NCBI RefSeq assembly: GCF_030418455.1
Contig: NZ_JAUHPW010000003.1
Location: 248,001 to 312,000, forward strand
Length of the DNA: 64,000 nucleotides
Reading direction: 5' to 3'
DNA from: Demequina litoralis
GTDB taxonomy: Bacteria; Actinomycetota; Actinomycetes; Actinomycetales; Demequinaceae
Shown here in pieces: positions 51,919-60,080 of the stretch. The notes beneath the pieces are model-generated. The model was not told the origin of the DNA, made no database searches, and saw nothing but the letters and a program-made list of their open reading frames with translations. How positions within the stretch are numbered: the stretch's first letter is position 1; each line of letters starts with the position of its first letter. Made by a program: the position numbers and the translations under genes.

Positions 51919-52869
51919 TCAGACGGGCTCGGTGACCCCGCCCGAGACCGCCGCCTCCGGATCCTTCACCCGCGAGCGCGCCCGCCACGAGTCGACCGTG
52001 ATGAGCACGAGCGCCACCCACACCAGCGCGAAGCCGGCCCAGCGGGCGGGCGGCATCGGCTCGTGGAAGTGCCACACCGCGAGCGCGAACGTCATGGTGG
52101 GCGCGATGTACTGCAGCAGCCCCGAGATGTTGAGCGGGAGCCGTCGCGCGCCCGCCGCGAAGATCAGCAGCGCGCCCGCGGTCCACGTGCCGGTGGTGAG
52201 CATGAGCGCGTCGTGCCATCCGCCCAGCCCCTCGGCGCCGCGCGCGAACAGCGTCGCCTGCCCGGCGATCCCGACCCACGCGAGCACGCCGATCGCCACC
52301 GGCAGCTGCACCGCGGTCTCGACGGTGAGCCCGGTGAGCGCATCGACCTTGTGCCCCACGTCCTTCTTGATGAAGGAGTACGTCGCGAAGCTCAGCGCCA
52401 GCACGAGCGAGATCCACGGCAGGCCGCCCATCTCGACCGCGAGCACCACGACCGCCACCGCCGCGACGCCGATCGCCACCAGCTGGAGCCGTCGCAGCCG
52501 CTCGCCCAGCAGCACGACGCCGAGCGTCACCGTGATGAGCGGGTTGATGTAGTAGCCGAGCGAGGTCGACGCGACGCGGTCGGTCACCACGGCGTAGACC
52601 ATCACGCCCCAGTTGAGCGCGATCACGAACGAGGCCACGGCCAGCCGCGCCATCACCGTGCGATCCCGCACCACGGCGACGATGCGCGCCCATCCGCGGA
52701 CGAACGGCACGATCGCGAGGCACACCGCGAGCGAGGAGATCGAGCGCCAGGCGACGATCTCGAGCGCGCCGGCCGGCTCGAGCGCGGCCATGAAGAGGGG
52801 GAAGAGCCCCCAGATGAAGTAGGCGGAGGCGCCGTAGGCGAGGCCGCGGCGGTCGAGCGAGGGGGTCAC
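51919..52869 (-). CDS. rarD: RarD-type EamA-family transporter
   Basis: A 316-residue membrane protein with about ten helices made of two EamA/DMT repeats. It begins RRGLAYGASAYFIWGLFPLF, the RarD hallmark, and includes WRSISSLAVCLAIV, NWGVMVYAV and GLLQYIAPTMTFALAVWHFHEP. Proposed substrates are metabolites (chloramphenicol sensitivity gave the name) but true function is unknown. The GTG at 52869 lies six bases after CAGAAT on the minus strand, a slightly degenerate leaderless arrangement. It is downstream of cysH on the same strand with a 74-bp gap. Confidence 0.92.
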   Translation of the reverse strand: MTPSLDRRGLAYGASAYFIWGLFPLFMAALEPAGALEIVAWRSISSLAVCLAIVPFVRGWARIVAVVRDRTVMARLAVASFVIALNWGVMVYAVVTDRVASTSLGYYINPLITVTLGVVLLGERLRRLQLVAIGVAAVAVVVLAVEMGGLPWISLVLALSFATYSFIKKDVGHKVDALTGLTVETAVQLPVAIGVLAWVGIAGQATLFARGAEGLGGWHDALMLTTGTWTAGALLIFAAGARRLPLNISGLLQYIAPTMTFALAVWHFHEPMPPARWAGFALVWVALVLITVDSWRARSRVKDPEAAVSGGVTEPV

Positions 52870-52943
52870 CGGACGATTCTGCCAGCCGCCGGCCCCTCAT
52901 CCCGAGGGCCAGCGGCTCTCGACTGGCACCTCCCGCGGGCCGG

Positions 52944-53672
52944 TCAGGCGACGTGGATGCCGCACTCCGTCTTGTCCTGGCCCGCCCAGCGGCCCGCGCG
53001 CCGGTCCTCGCCGGGCGCGACCTGGCGGGTGCACGGCCAGCAGCCGATGCTCGGGTAGCCCTGCGCGACCAGCGGGTTGCGCGGCAGCCCGTTGCGGTCC
53101 TCGTACGCGTCGACCGCGGCGTCGTCCCACAATGCGAGCGGGTTGATCTTCACCAGCCCGTGCTTGGCGTCCCACGACACGACCGGCATCTCGGAACGCG
53201 TGGCGGCGTCGACGCGGCGCGCGCCCGTGACCCACGCCGAGTACCCCTCGAGCGCGCGCCGGAGCGGGTCGACCTTGCGCAGCTGGCAGCACAGTCCGGG
53301 GTTGCGCGCGAACAGGTCCTTGCCGTGCTCGGCGTCCTGCTCCGCGACGGTCCGCTCCGGCGTCACGTCCACGATGGTGATGGGGAACGATGCGGCGGCC
53401 GCGTCGCGCGTGGCGAGCGTCTCGGGGAAGTGGTACCCGGTCTCGAGGAACAGCACGTCGACGCCCTCGAGGCGCGTCCCGAACAGGTGCGGCAGGATCG
53501 TGTCCTGCATGGACGATGCGACGGCGAGGTCGCGTCCGAACGTCGCCACCGCCCAGTCGGCGATGTGCTCCGCCGATGCGGTGAGCAGGCGCGCGTTGAC
53601 CGCGGCGCACGTCTCCGCGTTCCACTCGGTGGGGTTGAGCAGGGTGAGCGACGCCACCCCTGGCACGGTCAT
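52944..53672 (-). CDS. cysH: Phosphoadenylyl/adenylyl-sulfate reductase
   Basis: A 242-residue thioredoxin-dependent reductase converting activated sulfate to sulfite. The PP-loop-like start is LAVASSMQDTILPHL, and FLETGYHFPET is conserved. The cysteines GLCCQLRKVDPL and PSIGCWPCTRQ plus the C-terminal ECGIH active-site Cys mark the [4Fe-4S] (APS-type) group. A 10-mer copy at 53511 encodes Ala-Ser-Ser. The ATG overlaps the sirA stop by four bases (ATGA), so the two are coupled. cysD/cysN do not follow; rarD does. Confidence 0.94.
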   Translation of the reverse strand: MTVPGVASLTLLNPTEWNAETCAAVNARLLTASAEHIADWAVATFGRDLAVASSMQDTILPHLFGTRLEGVDVLFLETGYHFPETLATRDAAAASFPITIVDVTPERTVAEQDAEHGKDLFARNPGLCCQLRKVDPLRRALEGYSAWVTGARRVDAATRSEMPVVSWDAKHGLVKINPLALWDDAAVDAYEDRNGLPRNPLVAQGYPSIGCWPCTRQVAPGEDRRAGRWAGQDKTECGIHVA

Positions 53673-55456
53673 CGGATCAGCTCCTCGTCCACCCGGAAGG
53701 CCCAGTCCGCGAACGGCTCGCCGTCGGCGCGCGTCTCGAGGTAGTTGCGGGTGACGCGCTCGACGTACTCGGGCATCCCGTGCTGGGTCACCTTGTGCGC
53801 GCGGATCTTGCGGCCGAAGTCGTTGTCCTCGCCACGGCCGAGCCGGCCGCCCAGGTGGACCTGGAAGCCGGGCACCTGCTCGCCCGACTCCTCGTCGAGC
53901 ACCAGCTGCCCCTTGAAGCCGATGTCGGCCACCTGGATGCGGGCGCACGAGTTGGGGCAGCCGTTGACGTGCACCGTGATGGGGGAGTCGAGCGTGGGGA
54001 AGGCCGCGTCGAGCGTCTTCACCACCTCGCGGGCGGTCGCCTTCGTCTCGACGATCGCGAGCTTGCAGTACTCGATGCCCGTGCAGGCCATCACGTTGCG
54101 GGCGAACTCGCCGGGCTGCGCCTCGAGCTCGAGCCCCCGCAGGCCGTTGACCACGTCGTTGACCTTGTCCTCGGGCACGTCGAGGATGAGGATCTTCTGG
54201 AGCGGCGTGAGGCGGATGCGGTCGGAGCCCGCGGCCTCGGCGATGTCCGCGATCGCGGCGAGCTTCACGCCGGAGATGCGGCCCGCGACGGGCGCGGCGC
54301 CGATGTAGTAGCGGCCGTCCTTCTGCTCGTGGATGCCGACGTGGTCGCCGCGGTCGCCTGGCTTCGCGACCTCGGGGCCGGGGCCGTCGGGCAGCTTCCA
54401 GCCGAGGTAGTCGTCCTCGAGCACCTGGCGGAACTTCTCCGCTCCCCAGGCCTTCACGAGGAACTTGAGGCGGGCGCGGGTGCGCAGGCGGCGGTAGCCG
54501 TGGTCGCGGAAGATGCCGATCACCCCGGCCCACACGTCCGGCACCTTGGCCGGCTCGACGAACGCGCCGAGCCGCACGCCCAGGTGCGGGTTGATGCTCA
54601 GCCCGCCGCCGACCCACAGGTCGTAGCCGAGGCCGAGCTCGGGGTGGTCGACCGCGACGAAGGCGATGTCCTGGACCTCGTGGACGATGTCCGGGATGCG
54701 GGTGCCCGAGATCGCCGACTTGAACTTGCGCGGCAGGTTGGAGAACTCGGGGTTGCCGATGCCGCGGTCGATGATCGCCTGGATCTGCGGCGTCGGATCG
54801 ATGAGCTCGTCCTTGGCGACGCCCGCGACGGGGGAGCCGAGGATCACGCGCGGGCTGTCGCCGCAGGCCTCGGTGGTGAACAGGCCCACCTCCTCGACGC
54901 GGCGGAAGATCTCGGGGACGTCCTCGATGCGGATCCAGTGGAGCTGGATGTTCTGGCGGTCGGACACGTCGGCGGTGTCGCGCCCGAACTCCTGCGAGAT
55001 GCCCGCGATCGCGCGGGCCTGGGCGACGCTCAGCTGGCCGCCGTCGGAGCGGACGCGGAGCATGAAGTACTCGTCGTCGAGCTGGTGCGGCTCGAGCACG
55101 GCCGTGCGGCCGCCGTCGATCCCCGGGCGGCGCTGCGTGTACAGGCCCCACCAGCGGAAGCGGCCGCGCAGGTCGGTCGGCGGGATCGACCAGAAGCCCC
55201 ACTTGGAGTACATGGTCTCGATGCGGTGGCGGACCTCGAGCGGATCCGAGGTCGCCTTGAACTCCTCGTTCGGGTTGAGCGGGGTGCGGTCGCCCGCGGC
55301 CCACTGGCCGTCCTTCGACGCGGTGTTCTTGCGCGCGGCGGCCTCGCGGGTGCGGATGAGGCGAGCCTCCTCGCGCTGGCGGCGGCGCTCGTCGGCCTCC
55401 GTGGCGCCCTGCGGGGCAGGGGGGACGGCACCGGTGTGCTCTGTCGTGGTGCTCAC
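53669..55456 (-). CDS. sirA: Ferredoxin-dependent sulfite reductase (nitrite/sulfite reductase family)
   Basis: A 595-residue sirohaem/[4Fe-4S] enzyme that reduces sulfite to sulfide with six electrons from ferredoxin. The duplicated ferrite-reductase-like domains include FMLRVRSDGGQLSVAQARAIA and DRQNIQLHWIRIEDVP. The cluster/sirohaem cysteines lie in CTGIEYCKLAIVETK and VNGCPNSCARIQVADIG. The first ~45 residues are a charged, probably disordered tail. GTG start with AGGAG ten bases upstream. Upstream sit alternative hairpins, a Cys-rich leader peptide and a palindromic operator. Its electrons probably come through FprA, encoded at 58622. Confidence 0.94.
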   Translation of the reverse strand: MSTTTEHTGAVPPAPQGATEADERRRQREEARLIRTREAAARKNTASKDGQWAAGDRTPLNPNEEFKATSDPLEVRHRIETMYSKWGFWSIPPTDLRGRFRWWGLYTQRRPGIDGGRTAVLEPHQLDDEYFMLRVRSDGGQLSVAQARAIAGISQEFGRDTADVSDRQNIQLHWIRIEDVPEIFRRVEEVGLFTTEACGDSPRVILGSPVAGVAKDELIDPTPQIQAIIDRGIGNPEFSNLPRKFKSAISGTRIPDIVHEVQDIAFVAVDHPELGLGYDLWVGGGLSINPHLGVRLGAFVEPAKVPDVWAGVIGIFRDHGYRRLRTRARLKFLVKAWGAEKFRQVLEDDYLGWKLPDGPGPEVAKPGDRGDHVGIHEQKDGRYYIGAAPVAGRISGVKLAAIADIAEAAGSDRIRLTPLQKILILDVPEDKVNDVVNGLRGLELEAQPGEFARNVMACTGIEYCKLAIVETKATAREVVKTLDAAFPTLDSPITVHVNGCPNSCARIQVADIGFKGQLVLDEESGEQVPGFQVHLGGRLGRGEDNDFGRKIRAHKVTQHGMPEYVERVTRNYLETRADGEPFADWAFRVDEELIR

Positions 55457-55494
55457 TGCTGCTCCTGTGGGTGTCGGGTCGGGAGCTGCGGCGT

Positions 55495-55523
55495 GACGAG
55501 GTTGCGCTCGTCAGGCCGAGCGC
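55495..55523 (-). promoter_or_regulatory. Mutually exclusive hairpins in the sirA leader
   Basis: On the transcript GCGCTCG-GCCTGA-CGAGCGC (55523-55504) is a perfect 7-bp stem. GACGAG-CGCAAC-CTCGTC (55512-55495) is a perfect 6-bp stem sharing the same central bases. Only one can form. A third pairing, GCTCC with GGAGC over the sirA Shine-Dalgarno, lies just downstream. Together with the Cys-rich peptide this looks like an attenuator. Confidence 0.6.
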
Positions 55524-55557
55524 CCTGGATGGATGGTGAGGTCGATCCGTGGGCGTC

Positions 55558-55626
55558 TCAGGCCGACAGACACATGGCACAGCAAACGCGGCACTGGAGT
55601 GCACGCTGGTTCGCCGAGGTCGCCAT
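55558..55626 (-). CDS. Cysteine-rich leader peptide upstream of sirA (22 residues)
   Basis: ATG-started uORF ending in TGA, with four Cys codons clustered as CRVCCAMC in positions 12-19. The leader begins MATSANQRALQ. Cys-rich leaderless uORFs before sulfur assimilation genes are known from mycobacteria, where ribosome stalling at Cys codons controls downstream expression. Here CATCAT lies seven bases before the ATG and no Shine-Dalgarno is visible, so the uORF is probably leaderless. The peptide ends about 100 nt before the sirA start, upstream of alternative hairpins. Confidence 0.75.
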   Translation of the reverse strand: MATSANQRALQCRVCCAMCLSA

Positions 55627-55632
55627 GGCGGA

Positions 55633-55649
55633 GATGATGACACATCATC
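55633..55649. promoter_or_regulatory. Palindromic operator GATGATG-N3-CATCATC at the cys promoter
   Basis: On the minus strand, GATGATGTGTCATCATC has perfect 7-bp inverted arms. Its downstream arm overlaps the presumed -10 (CATCAT) of the leader-peptide transcript, as a repressor site would. The regulator is not encoded in the window. Confidence 0.6.
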
Positions 55650-55687
55650 CGGGACCTTGGGAACCCCTGCCGGGCCGATCCCTGTGC

Positions 55688-55742
55688 TATCAGGCAAGGC
55701 GCCTACCAGGCAGGATGCCCCCGGGGGTGTGCGCGGCCGGGG
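55688..55742 (+). repeat. Conserved upstream element, copy A (before DUF4037; divergent from sirA)
   Basis: TATCAGGCAAG and TACCAGGCAGG are spaced 16 bp apart and followed by GATGCCCCCGGGGGTGTGCG and then CCGGGG. The same layout recurs at 58451 upstream of fprA. It is in plus orientation about 110 bp before the DUF4037 start. TAGGAT at 55776-55781 is a possible -10 downstream. Confidence 0.75.
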
Positions 55743-55847
55743 CCTTCGGCCCGGACCGGCAGGGCGCGTGCGACCTAGGATCGCGAGCGGGGCGCGGCGC
55801 GCCCCGACCCCTTCCCGACGCCTCCCGGAACGCGAGGACCAGCGACG

Positions 55848-57791
55848 ATGGACGCAGCCCCGGCCGCCTTCGACCCCGCCGCGTTCCTGCGCGGGCTCGA
55901 CGCGCTCCATGCCTCCGGCGCGGGGCCCGAGGCCGCCGAGCGCTACCTGCGCGACGCGCTCGCCGCGACCGCGGGCGACCGTCCGGCGCGGCTCCAGGTG
56001 CTCAACGAGGCGATGGGTCATCACCGGTCCGTCGGTCGGCACGACGATGCGGTGCGCGAGGCGATCGAGGCGCTCGCCCTCGTCGACCAGCTCGGCCTCG
56101 CCGGCACCGAGGCGCACGCGACCACGCTCGTCAACGCCGCCACCGCGCATCGTGCCGCGGGACTCCACGACGACGCGCTCGCGCTGTACCGCGCCGCGCG
56201 TGCCGCGGCCGCGACGGCCTTCCCGGCGGGGGACCGGCGCCTCGCCGCGCTGCGCAACAACCTCGCGCTCGCGCTCGGCGCGACCGGCGACCACGCCGGC
56301 GCGCGCGACGAGCTGCTCGGGGCGCTCGCGATCCTCGAGTCCGCCGCCGTCGACCCCGGCGCCGACCTCGACATCGCCGCGACGCGCTCGAACCTCGCGC
56401 TCGAATGCCTCGCGCTGGGCCGTGGGGACGATGCGGCGAGGCACACCGCGGCCGCGCTCGCCATCGTGCGCGAGGGCGGTCACGCCGAGGACCCGCACGC
56501 GGCGGCCATGCTCGCGAGCCATGCGCAGCAGCGCCTGCTGGCGGGTCACGCCGCGCAGGCGGTCGACCTCTACGCCGAGGCGCTCGCGATCGTCGAGCGT
56601 GCCTACGGAGCCGGGTCCGATGCGTACGCGATCACCGCCGGCAACCTCGCCGACGCGCGCCGTGTCGCCGCGCAGGCCGCGCCGGGTGCCGCCCCCGACG
56701 CGGTCGTCGAGCCGGCACGGGCCGCGACCCCGACCGCCGCATCGTCCCCCGCGGGGGAGGCGCCGACCGCGCACCGGGCCGACGGCCCCACCGGCATGGA
56801 GCTCGCCCGCGAGCTGTGGGAGGACCACGTCCGCCCGCTGCTCGCGGAGCGCTACCCCGACCACCGCGGCCGCATCGCCGCGGGACTCGTCGGGCACGGC
56901 TCCGAGTGCTACGGCTTCGACGACGCCGTCTCGCGCGACCACGACTTCGGGCCCGGCCTGTGCCTGTGGCTCACCGCGTCGGACCATGCCGAGATCGGCG
57001 CCGCGCTGCAGGCGGACTACGAGCGCCTGCCGCGCGTCCTCCACGGGCTCGGACCGCGGGTCGAGACCGCACGCGCCCGGGGCGAGGGACGGCGGACCGG
57101 CGTGTTCGAGATCGGCGAGTTCTTCACCTCGGTCGCCGGGCGGCCGTCCGCCCCGACGGCGGACAGCCCCCACGAGTGGATGCTCCTCGAGGAGGCGACG
57201 CTCGCGGCCGCGACCAACGGCGCGGTCTTCGCCGACCCGCTCGGGGCGTTCAGCGCGGCCCGCAACGGGTTCCGGCGCATGCCCGAGGACGTGCGCCTCG
57301 CCCGGATCTCGCAGCGCCTCGGCATGATCGCTCAGGCCGGCCAGTACAACGTGCCGCGCATGCTCGCCCGGGGCGACGGCGAGGCCGCCTGGCTCGCGGT
57401 CGGCGAGCTCGCGCGCGCCGCCGCCTCCCTCGTCATGCTGCTCAACGGGCCCACCGCGGTCGGCTACCTGCCCTACTACAAGTGGCACTTCGCGGCGCTG
57501 CGCCGGCTCGCCGCGCGTCCCGCGTCGCGCCTGCCCGAGGCGCATCGGGACCTGTCCCAGATCCTGCGCCTCGCGTCCGCCGCGTGCCTGGGCGGCGCCG
57601 GCTTCGGCGAGGGCGGGTCGGGCGCGGGTCCCGCGCGAGAGCGGCTCGAGGCCGCGATCGAGCGGCTGAGCGCGCGCATCGTCGCCGAGCTGCGGGTGCA
57701 GGGGCTGTCGCGCTCGGACGCGACGTTCCTCGAGCACCACCGCGGCGAGGTGCAGGCACGCATCCGCGACCCGTGGCTGAGGGCGCTGTGA
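55848..57791 (+). CDS. TPR-like and DUF4037 nucleotidyltransferase-fold protein
   Basis: A 647-residue cytoplasmic protein. Residues about 1-270 form helical TPR-like repeats rich in Ala (ARLQVLNEAMGHHRSVGRHDDAV, ALYRAARAAAATAFPAGDRRLAALRNNLALALGATGDHAGA). After an Ala/Pro linker, the DUF4037 domain (about 310-640) has GHGSECYGFDDAVSRDHDFGPGLCLWL, which looks like a GS-x-DxD nucleotidyltransferase active site. EWMLLEEATLAAATNG and YLPYYKWHFAALRRLA complete it. The substrate is unknown. The following DUF4125 gene overlaps by four bases. Two 10-mer copies (56426, 56738). Start ATG follows GCGAGGACC. Confidence 0.86.
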   Translation: MDAAPAAFDPAAFLRGLDALHASGAGPEAAERYLRDALAATAGDRPARLQVLNEAMGHHRSVGRHDDAVREAIEALALVDQLGLAGTEAHATTLVNAATAHRAAGLHDDALALYRAARAAAATAFPAGDRRLAALRNNLALALGATGDHAGARDELLGALAILESAAVDPGADLDIAATRSNLALECLALGRGDDAARHTAAALAIVREGGHAEDPHAAAMLASHAQQRLLAGHAAQAVDLYAEALAIVERAYGAGSDAYAITAGNLADARRVAAQAAPGAAPDAVVEPARAATPTAASSPAGEAPTAHRADGPTGMELARELWEDHVRPLLAERYPDHRGRIAAGLVGHGSECYGFDDAVSRDHDFGPGLCLWLTASDHAEIGAALQADYERLPRVLHGLGPRVETARARGEGRRTGVFEIGEFFTSVAGRPSAPTADSPHEWMLLEEATLAAATNGAVFADPLGAFSAARNGFRRMPEDVRLARISQRLGMIAQAGQYNVPRMLARGDGEAAWLAVGELARAAASLVMLLNGPTAVGYLPYYKWHFAALRRLAARPASRLPEAHRDLSQILRLASAACLGGAGFGEGGSGAGPARERLEAAIERLSARIVAELRVQGLSRSDATFLEHHRGEVQARIRDPWLRAL

Positions 57792-58420
57792 GCGGCGACG
57801 AGGCCGGCCGCGCCGCCAAGGCCGAGGCGGTCGTGCGCCACGAGTTCGCCCAGTTCCAGCACGTCCGCGGCGACGACGGCCGCGCCGACTGCCAGGACGA
57901 CTGGCCGACCTTCCGGGCGATGCGCCTCAGCCAGTTCCTCGAGTGGACGCCCCGGCTGCTCGACAGCTACGCGGAGGACCTCGACGTCGCCGACGCCACC
58001 GGGCGCAACCTGCTGACCGAGAAGTACGCGCGGATGATGCGGTCGACGGCGCCCGAGCGGTACGCGCGTGAGATCGCGCCCCACCTCCCGCCGCTGTCGT
58101 CGACCCGCGTCGCCCTCCAGGAGCGCATCGTCGCCACGCAGGTCGCCTGGGCGCGCGACTTCCGTGCGCGCTACCCGCGGCTCGGGGCGGGCATGCGGGT
58201 CCTCACGACCTCCGAGGACTCGGACGAGGCCACGTCCCTCGAGACGTACCTGCGAGGCGAGCTCGGCACCTACTCGACCCGCACCCTGCGCCTGTACGCG
58301 GAGCTCGTCGACGCGGTCGCCGCGGCGGGCGGCAACCTCACCGAGAGGGCCGTCGCGCGCACCGCCGGCTACGCCGGCTTCGCCGACCTGGACGCCGCCG
58401 AGGCCGCCCAGGGCGCCTGA
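57788..58420 (+). CDS. DUF4125 family protein
   Basis: A 210-residue protein of unknown function. The N-terminal part is typical of DUF4125: EAVVRHEFAQFQHVRGDDGRADCQDDWPTFRAMRLSQF (shown here in part), with EKYARMMRSTAPERY and LSSTRVALQERIVATQVAWARDF in the middle. It is mostly helical and has no membrane segment. GTG start overlapping the DUF4037 stop (GTGA), implying the two proteins work together; these families are commonly adjacent. It could be a small helper of the nucleotidyltransferase-like partner, but that is inference. Confidence 0.84.
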   Translation: MSGDEAGRAAKAEAVVRHEFAQFQHVRGDDGRADCQDDWPTFRAMRLSQFLEWTPRLLDSYAEDLDVADATGRNLLTEKYARMMRSTAPERYAREIAPHLPPLSSTRVALQERIVATQVAWARDFRARYPRLGAGMRVLTTSEDSDEATSLETYLRGELGTYSTRTLRLYAELVDAVAAAGGNLTERAVARTAGYAGFADLDAAEAAQGA

Positions 58421-58450
58421 CGAGGCGGGCCGGAGCGCCCGTCCGGGCCA

Positions 58451-58506
58451 TACCCGGGAGGGCATCTACCAGCCTCGATGCCCCCAGGGGTGTGCGCGCT
58501 CCGGGG
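58451..58506 (+). repeat. Conserved upstream element, copy B (before fprA)
   Basis: TACCCGGGAGG and TACCAGCCTCG are 16 bp apart and followed by GATGCCCCCAGGGGTGTGCG and CCGGGG, matching copy A at 55688 with about seven differences in the last 44 bp. GGGCATC/GATGCCC can also form a 7-bp stem. It abuts the fprA -35. Confidence 0.75.
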
Positions 58507-58538
58507 TTGACGGGTGGCCTCCAGGCCGTGTCTATACT
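58507..58538 (+). promoter_or_regulatory. fprA promoter
   Basis: TTGACG (58507-58512) and a strong -10 TATACT (58533-58538; or TCTATA two bases earlier, giving an 18-bp spacing). The leader of about 75 nt contains GAGGAG before the GTG at 58622. Element B lies immediately upstream, as an activator site would. Confidence 0.55.
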
Positions 58539-58621
58539 CTGGAGGCGTTCGCCCGGTGCGGGCGTGGCGAGCAGCGCACCCCTCCCCGGAATCCCCGCCC
58601 AGCAACTCTGAGGAGACCGCC

Positions 58622-60016
58622 GTGACCACCGAGCGTCCGCTCCGTGTCGCCATCATCGGCGCCGGCCCCGCCGGCACGTACGCCGCCGACATCCTGTCCA
58701 AGACCGACCTCAACGTGTCGATCGACATCATCGAGCGGCTCCCCGCTCCCTTCGGCCTCGTGCGCTACGGCGTCGCCCCCGACCACCCGCGGATCAAGCA
58801 GATCATCGTCGCCCTCGCGAACGTGATCGGCCGCGGCGACATCCGCCTGCTCGCCAACGTCAACGTGGGCGAGGACATCTCGCTCGAGGAGCTCCGCGAG
58901 CACTACGACGCGGTCATCTTCGCAACCGGCTCGTTCAAGGACGCCGACCTCGACATCCCTGGTATCGACCTGGAAGGCTCGTTCGGCGCCGCCGACTTCG
59001 TGTCCTGGTACGACGGCCACCCCGACGTGCCCCGGACGTGGCCCCTCGACGCGTCGCAGGTCGCCGTGTTCGGCGTCGGCAACGTGGCCCTCGACGTGGC
59101 CCGCATCCTCGCGAAGCACGTCAAGGACCTCATGCCGACGGAGATCCCCGCGAACGTGGTCGACGGCCTCTCGGGCTCGCCCGTGACCGACGTGCACGTC
59201 TTCGGACGCCGCGGCCCGGCACAGGTCAAGTTCTCGCCGCTCGAGCTGCGCGAGCTGGGCCACGTCCCGGACGTCGACATCGTCGTGTACCCGGAGACCG
59301 ACTACGAGTTCGACGAGGCCTCGCTGGAGTTCGCCGAGACCAACAAGCAGCAGAAGCAGGTGGTCAAGACCCTGACCGACTACGCGCTCAAGGAGCCCGG
59401 CACCGCCTCGCGACGCATCCACCTCCACTTCCTCCAGAGCCCCCACGAGGTGCTGGGCGAGGATGGCAAGGTCGTCGGCGTGCGCGTCGAGCGCACCGCG
59501 CTGCAGGGCGACGGCACGGTCAAGGGCACGGGCGAGTTCATCGACTACCCGGTCCAGGCCGTGTACCGCGCCGTGGGCTACTGGGGCACCGAGATCGAGG
59601 GCATTCCGTTCAACGGTGCGAAGGGCACCATCCGCAACGAGGGCGGCCGCGTCGTCGACGAGTCGGGCGAGCACCTCCAGGGCTACTACGCGACCGGCTG
59701 GATCAAGCGCGGCCCGGTGGGCCTCATCGGCCACACCAAGTCCGACGCCTCGGAGACCATCGCGAACCTCGTCGAGGACGCGCCGTCGCTCTACGCAGAG
59801 ACCAAGGCGACGCCCGCGGGCCTCAGCCCCGACAACGTGCTGCGCCTGCTCAAGTCGCGCGGCGTGCCCGTGGTGCAGTGGGCCGACTGGGAGATCCTCG
59901 ACGCGCACGAGCGCGCGATCGGCGAGCCGCACGGCCGCGAGCGCATCAAGGTGGTCCCGCGCGAGCAGATGACGGAGATCGCGCTCAGCCGCAGCGCCCA
60001 CAACGTCTCGCCCTGA
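58622..60016 (+). CDS. fprA: Ferredoxin-NADP+ reductase (FprA type)
   Basis: A 464-residue flavoprotein of the adrenodoxin-reductase family. The FAD motif is VAIIGAGPAGTYAADIL, followed by IIERLPAPFGLVRYGVAPDHPRIK, diagnostic of the group. The NADP region is FGVGNVALDVARIL with FGRRGPAQVKFS, and the C-terminal FAD motif is YYATGWIKRGPVGLIGHTKSDA. It passes electrons between NADPH and ferredoxin in the cytoplasm, most plausibly supplying sulfite reductase. GTG start with GAGGAG seven bases upstream. It shares an upstream element with the DUF4037 operon, whose region is divergent from sirA. Confidence 0.94.
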   Translation: MTTERPLRVAIIGAGPAGTYAADILSKTDLNVSIDIIERLPAPFGLVRYGVAPDHPRIKQIIVALANVIGRGDIRLLANVNVGEDISLEELREHYDAVIFATGSFKDADLDIPGIDLEGSFGAADFVSWYDGHPDVPRTWPLDASQVAVFGVGNVALDVARILAKHVKDLMPTEIPANVVDGLSGSPVTDVHVFGRRGPAQVKFSPLELRELGHVPDVDIVVYPETDYEFDEASLEFAETNKQQKQVVKTLTDYALKEPGTASRRIHLHFLQSPHEVLGEDGKVVGVRVERTALQGDGTVKGTGEFIDYPVQAVYRAVGYWGTEIEGIPFNGAKGTIRNEGGRVVDESGEHLQGYYATGWIKRGPVGLIGHTKSDASETIANLVEDAPSLYAETKATPAGLSPDNVLRLLKSRGVPVVQWADWEILDAHERAIGEPHGRERIKVVPREQMTEIALSRSAHNVSP

Positions 60017-60044
60017 CGACTCCCGATGAAGTAGGTGACGCATG

Positions 60045-60080
60045 GGGCCGATGCGACGGATGCGACCGTCGCATCGGCCC
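60045..60080 (+). terminator. Long perfect hairpin after fprA
   Basis: GGGCCGATGCGACG (60045-60058) pairs perfectly with CGTCGCATCGGCCC (60067-60080) across an 8-base loop, starting 28 bases after the fprA stop. No T-run follows, so it is an intrinsic-terminator-like or RNA-stabilising stem. The remaining gap to 60269 holds one 10-mer copy (60147) and no ORF I would support. Confidence 0.6.

Noticed and set aside
53780-57787. Long plus-strand frame antisense to sirA and running into the DUF4125 frame
   Set aside because: Only the final part from 57788 is a real gene; the rest is antisense to sirA or out of frame with DUF4037.
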